From positions 406,484,889 to 406,548,888 of the forward strand of contig NC_081408.1 in NCBI RefSeq assembly GCF_030272615.1: a stretch of DNA of 64,000 nucleotides. The letters run 5' to 3'. This stretch comes from Cryptomeria japonica (taxonomy: Eukaryota > Streptophyta > Pinopsida > Cupressales > Cupressaceae). Position numbers and translations under genes: made by a program. This document shows positions 35,660 through 46,763 of this stretch, in pieces. Below the pieces are notes generated by a model. That model was not told the origin of the DNA. It ran no database searches and saw only the letters and a program-made list of their open reading frames with translations. Position 1 is the first letter of the stretch. Every line of letters starts with the position of its first letter.

Positions 35660-38600
35660 ATGGCATCATCGTCTAGACTAGCAGAGAGTCTTATGATTAC
35701 TGCTGAAGCTATGGAGTCAATGAAATCAGATAAAATAGAATCTTATAATGCATTGTCTCAAATTCTGCAAGGTGTTTTGATCAAAGGTGACTTGACTAGT
35801 TATATAGATTGTAAAATTAAGGATATAGGATCACTGGCAATCTATTCTCAACTTAAATCTCTGTGTGATAAGAGTGGGAAAATCAGGCATGAATATATTA
35901 GGGTTTATGAAAAGGGTTTTCATAATGCAGCCTATTTTCTTGAATATTTTAAGGAAGAACATGTCAGGATTATCCTTAGTCGTGTACATGGTGGGAACAT
36001 GTATCTTGATAGATCTCACACCATCACAAAGGAGGCAGTTCATGTAGTAACTGGTTTCTGCCAAACTGGTGAAGTACCAAAATTGAGGACAGTTTCAAAA
36101 GAGATTGTTATTCCATTGACAAAGACCATTGCTAACAGTAGTGTTATATCGGTCAATAACATTGCAAATCTAGTAGTCAGATTTACTACAATGGTATTGG
36201 CTACTGGATATTCCATTCTAGTAGGATGAACAATTTACCATCTACTGCTATGCATGTCACCTACAGGATGATGATAGAGAATGTAGATTATGATTTGTGC
36301 GAGGAAATGAGAAGTCAATTGATGCTGAACTTAGAATCAATTAAGAAGGATAACAGTCAAAAGTTCAAATATGGTCAACTGTTGATTGGTCTATTCTTCT
36401 ACTTTCAAAATTTCATTCCAGGAATTGGTGACATTCAATGGTCCAAGGACACACCGGTTACAACCCAAATCAAGAATAGCACTAAGGTTGTGAAGAACAC
36501 ATTTCTTGTTGCCATGAATAGATATTTTAAAAATTTTAAAAAGAAGATGAGCATGAGATTAAGGCTATCTGATGAAGTGGTGAAACACTTTGAAAAAGAT
36601 ATTTGTTTCACTATAACCACTGACTTTTTCCTTATGGAGGTCGTTGAACCCAGAGAAGAAGAGATGGAAGAAATGAGCTATGAAGTCAACTATGACTTAC
36701 TAATCGATTATGCCAACAACCTTTTGGCATCTCCTAAGGATAAAAAGAAGAAAAGACTGGGAACTTACCAGGAAAGGATTGCACCTGCTCAACCCAGTAG
36801 TGCCAAGGAGGAAAAGAAGAAAGCTGAGCAAGCAGCTTCTGTGACCGCCGATACAAGGGTGAATAGAATTATTCAAATCAAGAAGGAACCAGTACCCAAG
36901 GTATATGCAAAGAAACAAACTGCAAAAAAGAAGAGAGGTAGACATCTCATTCTTCAAGCAGAATATGAGGATACTGATACTGAAGAAGAACCAAAGAAGA
37001 TGAAATTCACTGGTAAGAAATCCAAACCAGTAGGAGACATTTCCAAGAAAATTACTCCTATTAATGATGCAACATTCAAACCAATGAGTGATTTTGAGAG
37101 GATATTAAAAACATTAGGGAGGAAACGATTTGATAATGTAAAATAATATTTTGATTCATTTGATGAAGGTCAGAAACAAGAAATTGTTCAAGAGGTAATC
37201 TATCACCTATGTCAATACAATCAATTGCCACAAGATATTGAAAAGGACATTTCTGATTCTTTATATTCTATTCTTAAAAATAAATGGAAAATGGCTATAG
37301 ATTAGGATAAAAAAATTATTGATAGAATTTTTATTGAATATTTTCCCGAGTTGTCTAGAGATGAATTATTAGCATTGCTTGCTAAGTTCAAAGGACAATT
37401 TCATTCTAAGACAAGGAGACTGAAATCATTAGATGAAAAGATTCAACCTATTGAAGATGATACTCATCACATAGCTCAAGATATTCAAAGGATGAATGCA
37501 CTATTGAAAGGTTATGAAAACAAACATGATCAGACTGAGATTGGAGCTCCACCGGAGCTAGATGCTAAAGAGTTTATTACACCGGATGTTGTCTATCCTG
37601 TCAAGAACAAGGATGACATGAGTTCTCCACCGGTTATATTCTTTTTGGATGATACTGAAGACATTATTGACAGAATTGGTAATGTCATTGAACCAATTAA
37701 GGAAACTGAACAACTACTAGATATTGTTGGTGAACAATTAGCAGAGGAAGCACCGGTTAATGAACCAAGTGTGGTTATCCAACCGCCACTAGATAGTGGA
37801 CACCAAGTTGAAATTCAACTATCACCGATCACTACAACCATATGGGAGGAACAAACAGAGACAAAGAAAGAGAAACCGAAGGAAAAGGATGAAGAGAAGA
37901 AGACTAAAGTGAAAAAGAATGAAGAGGAGAAAGTAAAGAAAGAGAAAACAATAGCTGATGATGATGATGACTCAATAAGCATACAAGGTCCAATTGATGT
38001 GGACAAATTGAGTGCATCTGAACTAATGGAAATTGCTATAGTTATGAAATCTAGGGCTCAAAAGAAAAGGTTGAAAGAGTAGAAAAAAGAAGCAGAGACT
38101 ATACAGACTATTGTTGACATTTTGTCAAGTCTCCTACCAGAGACCGACATTGGTAATTTGTCTACCCCTATTGGCAAACTTGGAGAGTTGGTTGTTGATG
38201 CTACTCACCAATTGAAATCACTTGAAGAAGCAGCACATACCTTAGCTAAAAATAATTACAAGAAGAAGAGGAGAGAGAAACTAATGTCAGATATTGATAA
38301 AGGCAAGATTGCTTTATCTGTCAATAAAGATCTTTTGAGAACTGTTGTTGAAACTGGAGGTAAACTTTTGGCCTATACATCTAAAGTTTCATTTTTCTAT
38401 TCTGAATTGAAGAAGTGGTGGGAAGATACATAAAAGGAACTGGAGAGGATAAGTAATGCTTATATTCGAGTACAAGATTCAGATTTAGATTTTGGAAAAT
38501 CGGTTGATGCTTTGCAACATCTGTTATATGTTTATGATTTTGAACAGGTTAAGCGAATCAGATCCTTGAAAGAACTAAAGAACCAATTGCTTCCAAAATT

Positions 38601-38811
38601 TGAAATCCTTCAAAGGGCATAGAAGGATTCAAAAGCGGTTTTGGCTACCCTAGAGATGAGCACAGTGGATGCAATGGAATAATTTGCTGCACAAATTATG
38701 ACAATTACTGAGATCACTGAAACATTGTTAGAAACATGGGATAATGATTTTGCACAAATGAAGATTACTTTCAGTGACATTTTCTTAAGAATTGCAGTGA
38801 ACAAACCTTGA
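35660..38811 (+). pseudogene. ORF2 of C: large unknown protein, about 1,050 codons, lightly broken
   Basis: ATG at 35660, final TGA at 38809-38811. The N-terminal folded region (residues 1-350) includes YNALSQILQGVLIKGDLTSY, KGFHNAAYFLEYF, RIILSRVHGGNMYLDRSHTI, VTGFCQTGEVP and LLIGLFFYFQNFIPGIGDIQ. Next come a Lys/Arg-rich middle (KRLGTYQERIAP, KKKRGRH), a conserved block near 37150-37350, an acidic/Lys-Glu-rich segment (37850-37960) and a C-terminal helical region (LLPETDIGNLSTPIGKL, ETLLETWDNDFAQMK). Breaks: a frameshift near 36215 and stops at 37144, 37303, 38080, 38431, 38620 and 38680. I do not recognise a family. Element D's ORF2 aligns along its whole length, with the closest stretch at residues 80-150. 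Confidence 0.82.
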
Positions 38812-38884
38812 AAAACTCTTATATTTATGTATATGTAGTTTTGATACAAATTTTGATGTGATATATATGTATTTTACTTTTCAA

Positions 38885-39053
38885 TTTGGCATTGTTGTCA
38901 AAGGGGGAGTAGAAATATGTATGTGATGTGAAAAAAATTTATGTACTATTAAGGGGGAATCTGTACATTGGGAGTCTATAAATTTTTTTTGTAAGCACAC
39001 TTAGGTGTAAATTTTTTTTTCTAAGTGTTGTCATCAATGCCAAAGGGGGAAAT
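38885..39053 (+). promoter_or_regulatory. Twin polypurine tracts of C
   Basis: TTGTCAAAGGGGGAGTAG at about 38895-38912, and GCCAAAGGGGGAAATTGTTGG at the start of the 3' LTR (39054). Same pair, spacing and sequence type as in B and D. Confidence 0.75.
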
Positions 39054-39269
39054 TGTTGGCTTGATGATGATTTTTGTAATGGATGAATTTATGTGTTGTC
39101 ATTGATGGCACATCTACACACACTCATATGTTCATATTGTCATAGTCATCTTACTTAAGACAAACTGGTACTACTCCTAAGTCTTTGTATCGCAAACCGA
39201 TATCATTTGTATAGAGAAGTCTAACCGCTATGAAGGTGTCTAAACTGGTATATGTAGAAAACCGGTATA
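39054..39269 (+). repeat. 3' LTR of C, left part
   Basis: TGTTGGCTTGATGATG onward matches 32675 onward to about 32890, then is broken by D. The rest is at 46764-47717. Confidence 0.85.
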
Positions 39270-40406
39270 TGATGAATACTAAGAGGGGGGGGGGGTGAAT
39301 TAGTATGCCCAAAAACTTAACTGAACTCTTAAGCAATTTTATTGCAGACCAGTATAGTAGTTTACATAACAAACCTGTTAAAACACAAACAAGCCAAATA
39401 GAAAATAGAGCATTCACCCACAGAAGAAAAATCACCATAACACAAGATATTTTGACATGGAAACCCAAATGGGAAAAACTACGGTGAGTAAAAATCACAA
39501 GTCAACTATCTGCAGAATAGTAACCAGACCAGTTAAGGTCAGACCGGTTAAGGCCTTACAATGTTCATCACTAGAACATATCCTATTAGGAATCTAGATC
39601 TCTATTAGGAGATAAGCCTTGTTAAAGACTACCTTGTTAAAGGATTTCAGATTCACAACTGTGAACCACCTTGTTAGAGGATTTACAAAAGGCTTGACTG
39701 GGCCTACCCAGTTAAGTGTTTCAGACTTGTCGAAGAGATTAGTAATCAACAAGTGAATGATCTAGAGAATATCACAAAATGCTTGATTAGATCCTTGACA
39801 AATCTCTGTTAATGCATTGCAACATTACTTCAGTCTTCTATCCTTTGCATGTTTTATCTCAATCGCATGATTCTTCTATATCAACTTCACTCCTTCAACA
39901 TACACACATTCATTACTGTAAAACCCTAGACATGATGTCCTTAAATAGGAAGTTGATTTCATGTCAGTCCAATGAGATTGGCATACAATTTCCTAGGTTC
40001 AAAGCATCTAGACACATTTGGTAACATGACACAGAAGCACCGCCAAAGTGTCGATGGATGATAACTCATCACACTCTACAATTTTACCAGTTAAGCACAA
40101 TATACCGATAAATAAAGACTGGTAAACTGGAACATAGTGTTCTGATCAAAAAGATTGACTGTTGCTAGGAGTCCTCATTCCACTTGAGGTCTTCATACCG
40201 CTTGATGTCTTCGGTCATGCTTTGATCGGTAAGCATTTTTTGCAAAACACCAATAGTTTTCTACAAACAAAGACTATTCATTCAATGGCATATAATACCG
40301 GTGTGAACAATACAACACATATTACCGGTGGAGAATAACTCATACATAAAATAAGTGTGTGTCCATCAATGACAATCACAACTAAACATCATCAAAATAC
40401 CAACAA
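39270..40406 (-). repeat. 3' LTR of element D
   Basis: 1137 bp, paired with 45627-46758 (1132 bp). It ends at a G-rich block near 39286 that reads as CACCCCCCCCCC on the element strand, longer than in the other LTR. Confidence 0.87.
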
Positions 40407-40597
40407 TCTCCCCCTTTGGCATTGATGGCAACACTTAGGAAAACTTGGCATCTAAGTGCTTACAAAACAAAAAATGATGCCATAATCAAAATTTACTCAT
40501 CCTAAGCATATACACTACTCCCTTTGCCAAAATTACAAGCATGTGCATCTTCCATTTGCATGAAATTTTCAATACTACTCCCCCTTTGCCAACAATG
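40407..40597 (-). promoter_or_regulatory. Twin polypurine tracts of D
   Basis: On the minus strand TTGGCAAAGGGGGAGTAGT (40593-40575) precedes GCCAAAGGGGGAGATTGTTGG at the LTR border (40421-40401). It matches the pairs in B and C. Confidence 0.75.
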
Positions 40598-40678
40598 ACA
40601 AAGTAATGCAAACACTCCCTCTTTCACAAAAAATTACCAATTTTATATTACATAACATAAAAATAGAGTATATGTTCA

Positions 40679-43600
40679 TCACAATAAAGAGTAAAACTTT
40701 TCAAAAATAGATTTAAAGTTTTTTAGGAAATCCTTCATGTCTGTGGACCAAGTATCTAGGAGTGAGGCAGCAATTTCACTCTAAGTCTTCATCTGGAAAG
40801 ATAACTCCTCCATGGCATCGATTGTGCTCAATTCCTGTGTGACAGTAATAGCTTCCAAGTTCACAAAGCACTTCTGAAGAACCTACAATTTTGGTAATAG
40901 AAGCAACTGGAGCCCCTGCAGATCTTGTGTCCGCTTGTAGATCTCTAATTCAATCTTTTCAATTTGATGCTGGTGAGTGAGAACCGTTTGCCCATACACT
41001 GTGAAGGAATCATATGGAAATTTGAAGTTGCCGATATATTGCTTTAACTCCGATTGGAGTTGACTCTTTTTCTTCAAAGCATCATCACAGAATATATCTG
41101 GTTGGCAGATTTTGCTCAATAGTTTATGGTCTTCAGCTATTTCCAGATCGATATCATCCCTCTGGTGGATCAGCTTGTCTTTGTCTTCATTAAATTGTTT
41201 CACCAGTGCAACTTTGAGTGCCTTTTCATGGTTTTTCTTTGCAGTGGCCTAGGCAACATCTTCCAAAATTGTACTTAATCATTCACTATTGTGCAAAGAC
41301 ATTTAAATTGGCCAGTGAGGAATCGGTACTAGGGAAGTTAGTACCGGGGATTAGATTGGAAAGAGTGTCAACAACAAATTGAATGACATCCTATTATTTC
41401 TTTTTCCTCAGTTCTTCTAATCTATCCTGAGTCAGTTGAATGCTCCTCAGTAGCTCATTTTCATCTACCAAGTGAGTAAGACAAGAAAGAGTCAAATCAG
41501 TGTGACTGGTGGGATCAACCTGTTTGGCTTGATCTCTAGTTGCCTTAGGAGTCTGTCCTCCTTCCTTTGCCTTGATCTCCTCTTGTCTTTTCCTCTCATG
41601 TTCTTCTTTTTCTTGGGCTTCCTTGGCGACCTTCTCTTTCTCCTCTTCCACTCTCTTCTTTTCTTCTTCTTTCTTCCTCTCTTCTTCCTTCTTCCTCTCT
41701 TCTTCCTTCTTCTTCTCTTCTTTCTTATCTGCTCTCTCTTTTTCTTATCTCGCTTTCTCCGCTTGTTCTTTCTCTTGTTTTTATTTTTCTTGTTTCTCTT
41801 TTGCCACTTTCTCGTCTTTTTCTTTCTCCACTCTCTCCTCTTAAACTTTCTCCTTCTTTGGAGTGGTGTCCTCAATATCTAGTGCATCAGCATCAATGGG
41901 GTCATTTTGTTCAGTTACCCTCTCACCCTGATTATCAAAGGTTTCATCTGGTTTGGATGTAGATAGGTCAAGCTCTTGCTTAGCCTGTCGATTAGCTTCA
42001 GATACCTTTTGAATTTTGACAGCTTCTTTAACCTGCATATGGGTGTCTTTTTCCACTTTAGAGGTTATGCCTCTGAGTAGCTGAAGTCTTCTTTTTTGCA
42101 TGAAAAAGATGCCTTTGTACCAATTAAGAATCTCAAACAATTCTGAATTAGAGGCTTCAAGGAAATATTGGGCAAAAATTTCTTCCCTAATTTCTTGCTC
42201 CTTTTCAGTGACAATGCACCATTTATTATCCAAATAATTATACAAAGAATTAGGAACAACATGTTTAATGTCAATTGGAGACCAATCATTATCACACAAA
42301 TACTTAATGACCTCTAGCTCTACTTCTTCCTTTTCACTATTGCTAAGATCATTAAAATAATCTTTTAGATCGTCAAGAACTTTCCTTTTAACATTCTTCA
42401 TAATTCTTTGAAAATGTGTCTTAGGCTGGTAAGAAGCAACATGTATATTTTTCGGTGTAGAGGTTGTAGGTACATTACCGGTTGTCTTCATCTTCTTACT
42501 TGTTTGTCTCGTCTTCTTCATTTCTACCACCGGTTTAGTGTCTTTTGAATCCGGTGTGCTATTCCTAGTTTTTCTCTTTGTTTCAAATACCTTTGGCAGA
42601 ATGGCCTCTGATTTCTTTTTGGCAGATGACCTCTTGGTCACTTTAGGACTAGCAACAGATGTAACCAGTGTCGATGTCGATGGAACAACTTTCCTCTTCT
42701 TTTGCTTCGGTACTTCAATAGATTTGATCCTCTCTGAGTAAGTACTGGTCCTCTTCTTCTTTGGATCCAGTGGTGAAGCAAGTAGGGTAGAGGCATACCC
42801 TGTGAGTATATCATTTACCACTTCGTAGCCCATAGGCTCAACTTCATCTTCTTTGGTCTCAACCGCTTCCATTATGCAATGATCTACTTTGCTTGTGAAA
42901 CATATATCCTCTTCATACTTTTTAATCAGATCACCTGATATTCTCATTCTCTAGTTCATCTTTAGTCTAAACTCATCAAAATACTTGTTCAGAGTCTCCG
43001 GATAAGAAGATCCCACTGCTTGCAGACTCTCCTTTATTTGTCTTGAAACTGATAGGTTAGCTGACCATTGAACATCACCGACTCCAGGAAAATACCCTTG
43101 AAAATAGAAAAACAAACCAACAAGCAGTTGACTAAACGTAAACCTCAGTGCCTTGTCCTCTTTGATGGACTTCAGATTCTCCATAAGTTGTTTTTGCATG
43201 TAGGTACATAAGTCATATTCTGCATCTTCCTTGATCATCCTATAAGAGGCATGCACTGCAGCTGTAGGAACAAAATTCACTCTACTGGCATAGAATACTC
43301 TATACCCGATCACCATGCACACATACTTCACCAAGTCATCTTTTATGGTGTTTATAGTCATTGCCCACTGGTTGCTCACAAAACCGGTGAGCCCTGTCAC
43401 TTTGGTTTTGGTGATCTTGCAAAGAACAGGGACTTCTCCAACATTGCAGAAGCCGGTCACGGTATGGATTGCCTCTGTTGTAATATCATGGGTTCGCTCA
43501 AGATACATCTTGTCACCATGAACCCTACTTAGAATGATCCTTATGTGATCTTCTGTGAATTCTTCGAGAAAATATACTGCATTGTGGAATTTCTTCTTCT

Positions 43601-43841
43601 CGATCACATTGTACTCTGGTTTAATCTTCTTATCATCTCCATAGAACAAACTCAATTGGGAGTGAATCACTAGAGACCCTAGGTCTTCTAGTTTGCAATC
43701 AATGTATCCTGAAGCATCCCCTGCGACAATGACTCCGACGGGAATTTGAGATAGGGCATTGTATTTCACCTTCTTCCTAAGAAACGTGGATGACTCCCCA
43801 GGTTCGGTAGAACTAGAAGGGATTTTGGATGTAGAGGCCAT
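40679..43841 (-). pseudogene. ORF2 of D: large unknown protein, about 1,053 codons, lightly broken
   Basis: ATG at 43841 (MASTSKIPSSSTEPGESSTF), TGA at 40681-40679. The first 296 codons are open: VKYNALSQIPVGVIVAGDAS, FHNAVYFLEEFTEDHIRIIL, SRVHGDKMYLERTHDITTEA, HTVTGFCNVGEVP, LLVGLFFYFQGYFPGVGDVQ. After a stop (42950) the frame is open again to 41841 with a Lys-rich middle and EVELEVIKYLCDN. A long Glu/Lys/Arg helix-like segment (about 41850-41540) carries several stops and is followed by NELLRSIQLTQDRLEELRKK and a C-terminal helical region. Colinear with ORF2 of C (3,163 against 3,152 bp). Family unknown. The charged middle suggests nucleic-acid or self-association roles; this is inference only. 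Confidence 0.83.
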
Positions 43842-44293
43842 GACTAAATAATTTTGAATGACAAGAGTGTTTCGATGAAGAATACCTTTTCACTCCAAAC
43901 TAGGTTCGCTGATGTTGAACACAACACACTTCTCCAAAATCTTGTTTTACCACTCTGCCCTCCATTATGGATAGCTTGAAATGTCTACTGGATCTTGCGC
44001 AAGATTTCTTCCTTGATTCTTTCAAACGCAAGATGAATCGCTCTTGTTGTGCTGCTCAAGCTAGAAAAAGTTCTTTTGAAAATAGGTAAGTAAAAATGAT
44101 GAAAAAAGTCACTTTTAATCATGCTCCAACCTACCATAATAAATGTATCATCGATAGGATACAAACCCTAACTTTACCACTTCATTTCTTCTATCGATTG
44201 ACAGGTAACCGATACTGATAAAACACTTTACTGATACACACCGAGGGTCTGAAACATTGTTACTGATATGTTCCCCCTTAAGCTTTTCAAAGC
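43842..44293 (-). other. Inter-ORF spacer of D (452 bp)
   Basis: Non-coding, counterpart of 35168-35659. It contains AAGGGGGAACATATCAGTAA right after ORF1 and TTAGGGTTTGTATCCTATCG. Conserved words suggest a regulatory role. Confidence 0.5.
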
Positions 44294-45576
44294 TCAGTTT
44301 GCTAGTTCAGGGGTCTCTACATAGGGTGCATAAACTGGTACATCTTGTGGCTCCTCTTCAAATTTCTTCTTCCAAATTTTATCCATATCGGCCTGAACGG
44401 TTTCAACATTGACCTTTCCTTCTGGGTTGATTGGTATGTCTCCCAATGGATTCTTTTTTAGTCTGCACATTCTGGTTTGTGACAATGATAGCATACCATA
44501 CCAGGTGCTCTCCATGGTTTAGTGTTCACATTTCCATTCTTCCTCCTGCATGTTGCAGCAGGTGACCGCTACCACGACAGATCAAACAAGTTGCTCTCCA
44601 ACCAATTGACGCTTCATAACCATTTGATCGGTGGTCATAGGTTCTATACCGGTTTGGGTTCCGGTTCATAGGAGGTTCTTGGAAAATCCCTCTTGGGCTC
44701 GGTGCATAGACTCTAGGGTTATTCATATCCATCTTGCACTCAAAAGATCTATTCCCAAACTTGTTGCATGCATAACAATGACCATTAAATCTACCAGTTC
44801 TAGCCTGGTGGTTATGCACATTGTTTTGCATGTAAGGGAAATTGTTATAAGCCTTGCTCCTACATACATTGGCAGTATGTCCTTCCTTAAGACAGTTAAA
44901 TCATACATGTTTGAACTTTTGCTTACCTTTGCTTCGATTGAACTTAGGTGTTGATTTCTCCTTTGGTGCACCAATCTTGGTTCTAGAGGTTTCACCTTCC
45001 TCATATGTAGAGAAACCAAGCCCAGAGGTATCCTTAGATGGATTCATTATTTCCATCTTTTAGTCCAAATTCCCAGCACTCCGGTTGAACTTTGCAAGTA
45101 TCTCCTTTGTCTCAGCAAGTTCCTTGGAAAGAACATCATTTTCCTTCATCAAGGTTTCATTATGAGAAATGGCTACATTGAGGTCTTCTTGCATTTCTTA
45201 CTTCTCTTCCTTACCCTCTTGCAGATAAGTGGTGATGGTACCAATCTCTTATTTCAACTTAGAGATCTCACGCTCCTTGTCCTTCACTAGATCTTCAACT
45301 TTTCTTCTATTTTCTAGCTCCTGACTCATCCTGATAGTCAGTCCTTCTAGCTCCCTCCTTAGGTTATTTTTGGACTCATTTAATTTCTCCACTTCTTGGA
45401 CTAGGGCATCCATGTCTGCTTCATTAGAAGAGTTGTTTTTCAGCGATTTTCATCATTTGCTCAACAAGCTCTCTTCTTTTGGGTAAAGAGGCTTTATATT
45501 TTATCTTCAGTTCATCATAGGCTCTTTCAGATTCAGCTAAATGGTGAGTGAGCTCCCTCATTCTGTATTCCCCCAT
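44294..45576 (-). pseudogene. ORF1 of D: coiled-coil and zinc-knuckle protein (gag-like)
   Basis: MGEYRMRELTHHLAESERAY starts at 45576. The coiled coil ADMDALVQEVEKLNESKNNL, RMSQELENRRKVEDLVKDKE matches ORF1 of C almost word for word, as do NPSKDTSGLGFSTYEEGE, the knuckle CYACNKFGNRSFEC and the tail DKIWKKKFEEEPQDVP to PELAN (stop at 44294). The third knuckle has lost residues (CLICRGSGHLLQHAG). Frame breaks and stops lie in the coiled coil and between knuckles. No capsid domain is visible before the coiled coil. Confidence 0.8.
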
Positions 45577-45610
45577 ATCTCCTTTCAAGTGGTTAGACTT
45601 AGAGAAAGGT

Positions 45611-45624
45611 TGGCTCTGATACCA
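45611..45624 (-). promoter_or_regulatory. Primer-binding site of D
   Basis: TGGTATCAGAGCCA on the minus strand, two bases after the 5' LTR end (ATTCATCA); initiator tRNA-Met type. Confidence 0.82.
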
Positions 45625-45626
45625 AT

Positions 45627-46758
45627 TGATGAATACTAAGAGGGGGGGTGAATTAGTATGCCCAAAAACTTAACCAAACTCTTAAGCAATTTTACTATAG
45701 ACCGGTATAGTAGTTTAAATAGCAAACCGATTAAAACACAAACAAGCCAAATAGCAAATAGAGAATTCACCCACAGAAGCACAATCACTATAACACAAGA
45801 TATTTTGACATGGAAGCCCAAATTGGAAAAACCACGGTGAGTAAAACTCACAAGTCAACTATTTGCAGAATAGTAACTAGATTGGTTAAGGTCAGACCAG
45901 TTAAGGCCTTACAATATTCTTCACCAGAATAGATCCTGTTAGAAATCCAGATCTTTGTTAGGAGATAAGTCCTGTTAAAGACTACCCTGTTAAAGGATTT
46001 CAGATTCACAACTATGAACCACCTTGTTAGAGGATTTACAAAAGGCTTGACTGGGCCTACCCAAGTAAGGGTTTCAGACTTGTCGAAGAGATTAGTAATC
46101 AACAAGTGAATGATCTAGGCAATAGCACAGAATTCTTGATTAGATCCTTGACAACTCTCTATTAATGCATTGCAACATTACTTCAGTCTCCTATCCTTTG
46201 CATGTTTTATCTTTGTCGCATGATGCTTCTATATCAACTTCACTCCTTCAACATACATACATTCATTAATGTAAAACCCTAGACATGATGTCCTTAAATA
46301 GGAAGCTGATTTCATGTCGGTCCAATGAGATTGGATTACAATTTCCTAGGTTCAAAGAATATAGACACATTTGGTAATACGACACAGAAGCACCGCCAAA
46401 GTGTTGATGGATGATAACTCATCACACTCTACAATTTTATTGGTTAATCATAATATATCGATAAACAAAGACTGGTAAACTGGAACATAGTGTTCTGATA
46501 AAAAAGATTGACTACTGCTAGGTGTCCTCATTCTGCTTGAGGTCTTCATACCACTTGAGATCTTCGGTCATGCTTTGACCGGTCAGCATTTTCTGCAAAA
46601 CACCGATAGTCTTCTACAAACAAAGACTATTCATTCAATGGCATTTAATACCAGTGTGAACAATACAACACATATTACCGGTGGAGAATAACTCATACAT
46701 AAAATAAGTGTGTGTCCATCAATGACAATCACAACTAAACATCATCAAAATACCAACA
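45627..46758 (-). repeat. 5' LTR of element D
   Basis: 1132 bp, paired with 39270-40406. It carries ACCGGTA words, CTAACAGGGT-like units, a TTTTTCC...TTGGG inverted motif and CACCCCCCCTCTTAGTATTC before the end: the same module order as in B and C. Confidence 0.87.
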
Positions 46759-46763
46759 ATATA

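Larger units (their letters stand above)
39270..46758 (-). mobile_element. Element D: second pol-less two-ORF LTR retrotransposon, inside the 3' LTR of C
   Basis: On the minus strand the LTRs start TGTTGGTATTTTGATG and end TTAGTATTCATCA (5' LTR 46758-45627, 3' LTR 40406-39270). Flanks are GTATA (39265-39269) and ATATA (46759-46763), a duplication with one change. Total 7.49 kb, almost the same as C. Order: PBS, ORF1 with coiled coil and knuckles, 452-bp spacer, ORF2 of about 1,050 codons, twin PPT. No protease, integrase, RT or RNase H motif was found. Its LTRs differ from those of C except in shared modules, so D is a separate family of the same lineage. Confidence 0.88.

Noticed and set aside
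41472..41882. Long Leu/Phe/Ser-rich ORFs on the plus strand
   Set aside because: Complement of the Glu/Lys/Arg-rich segment of ORF2 in D; composition artefact, not a membrane protein gene.
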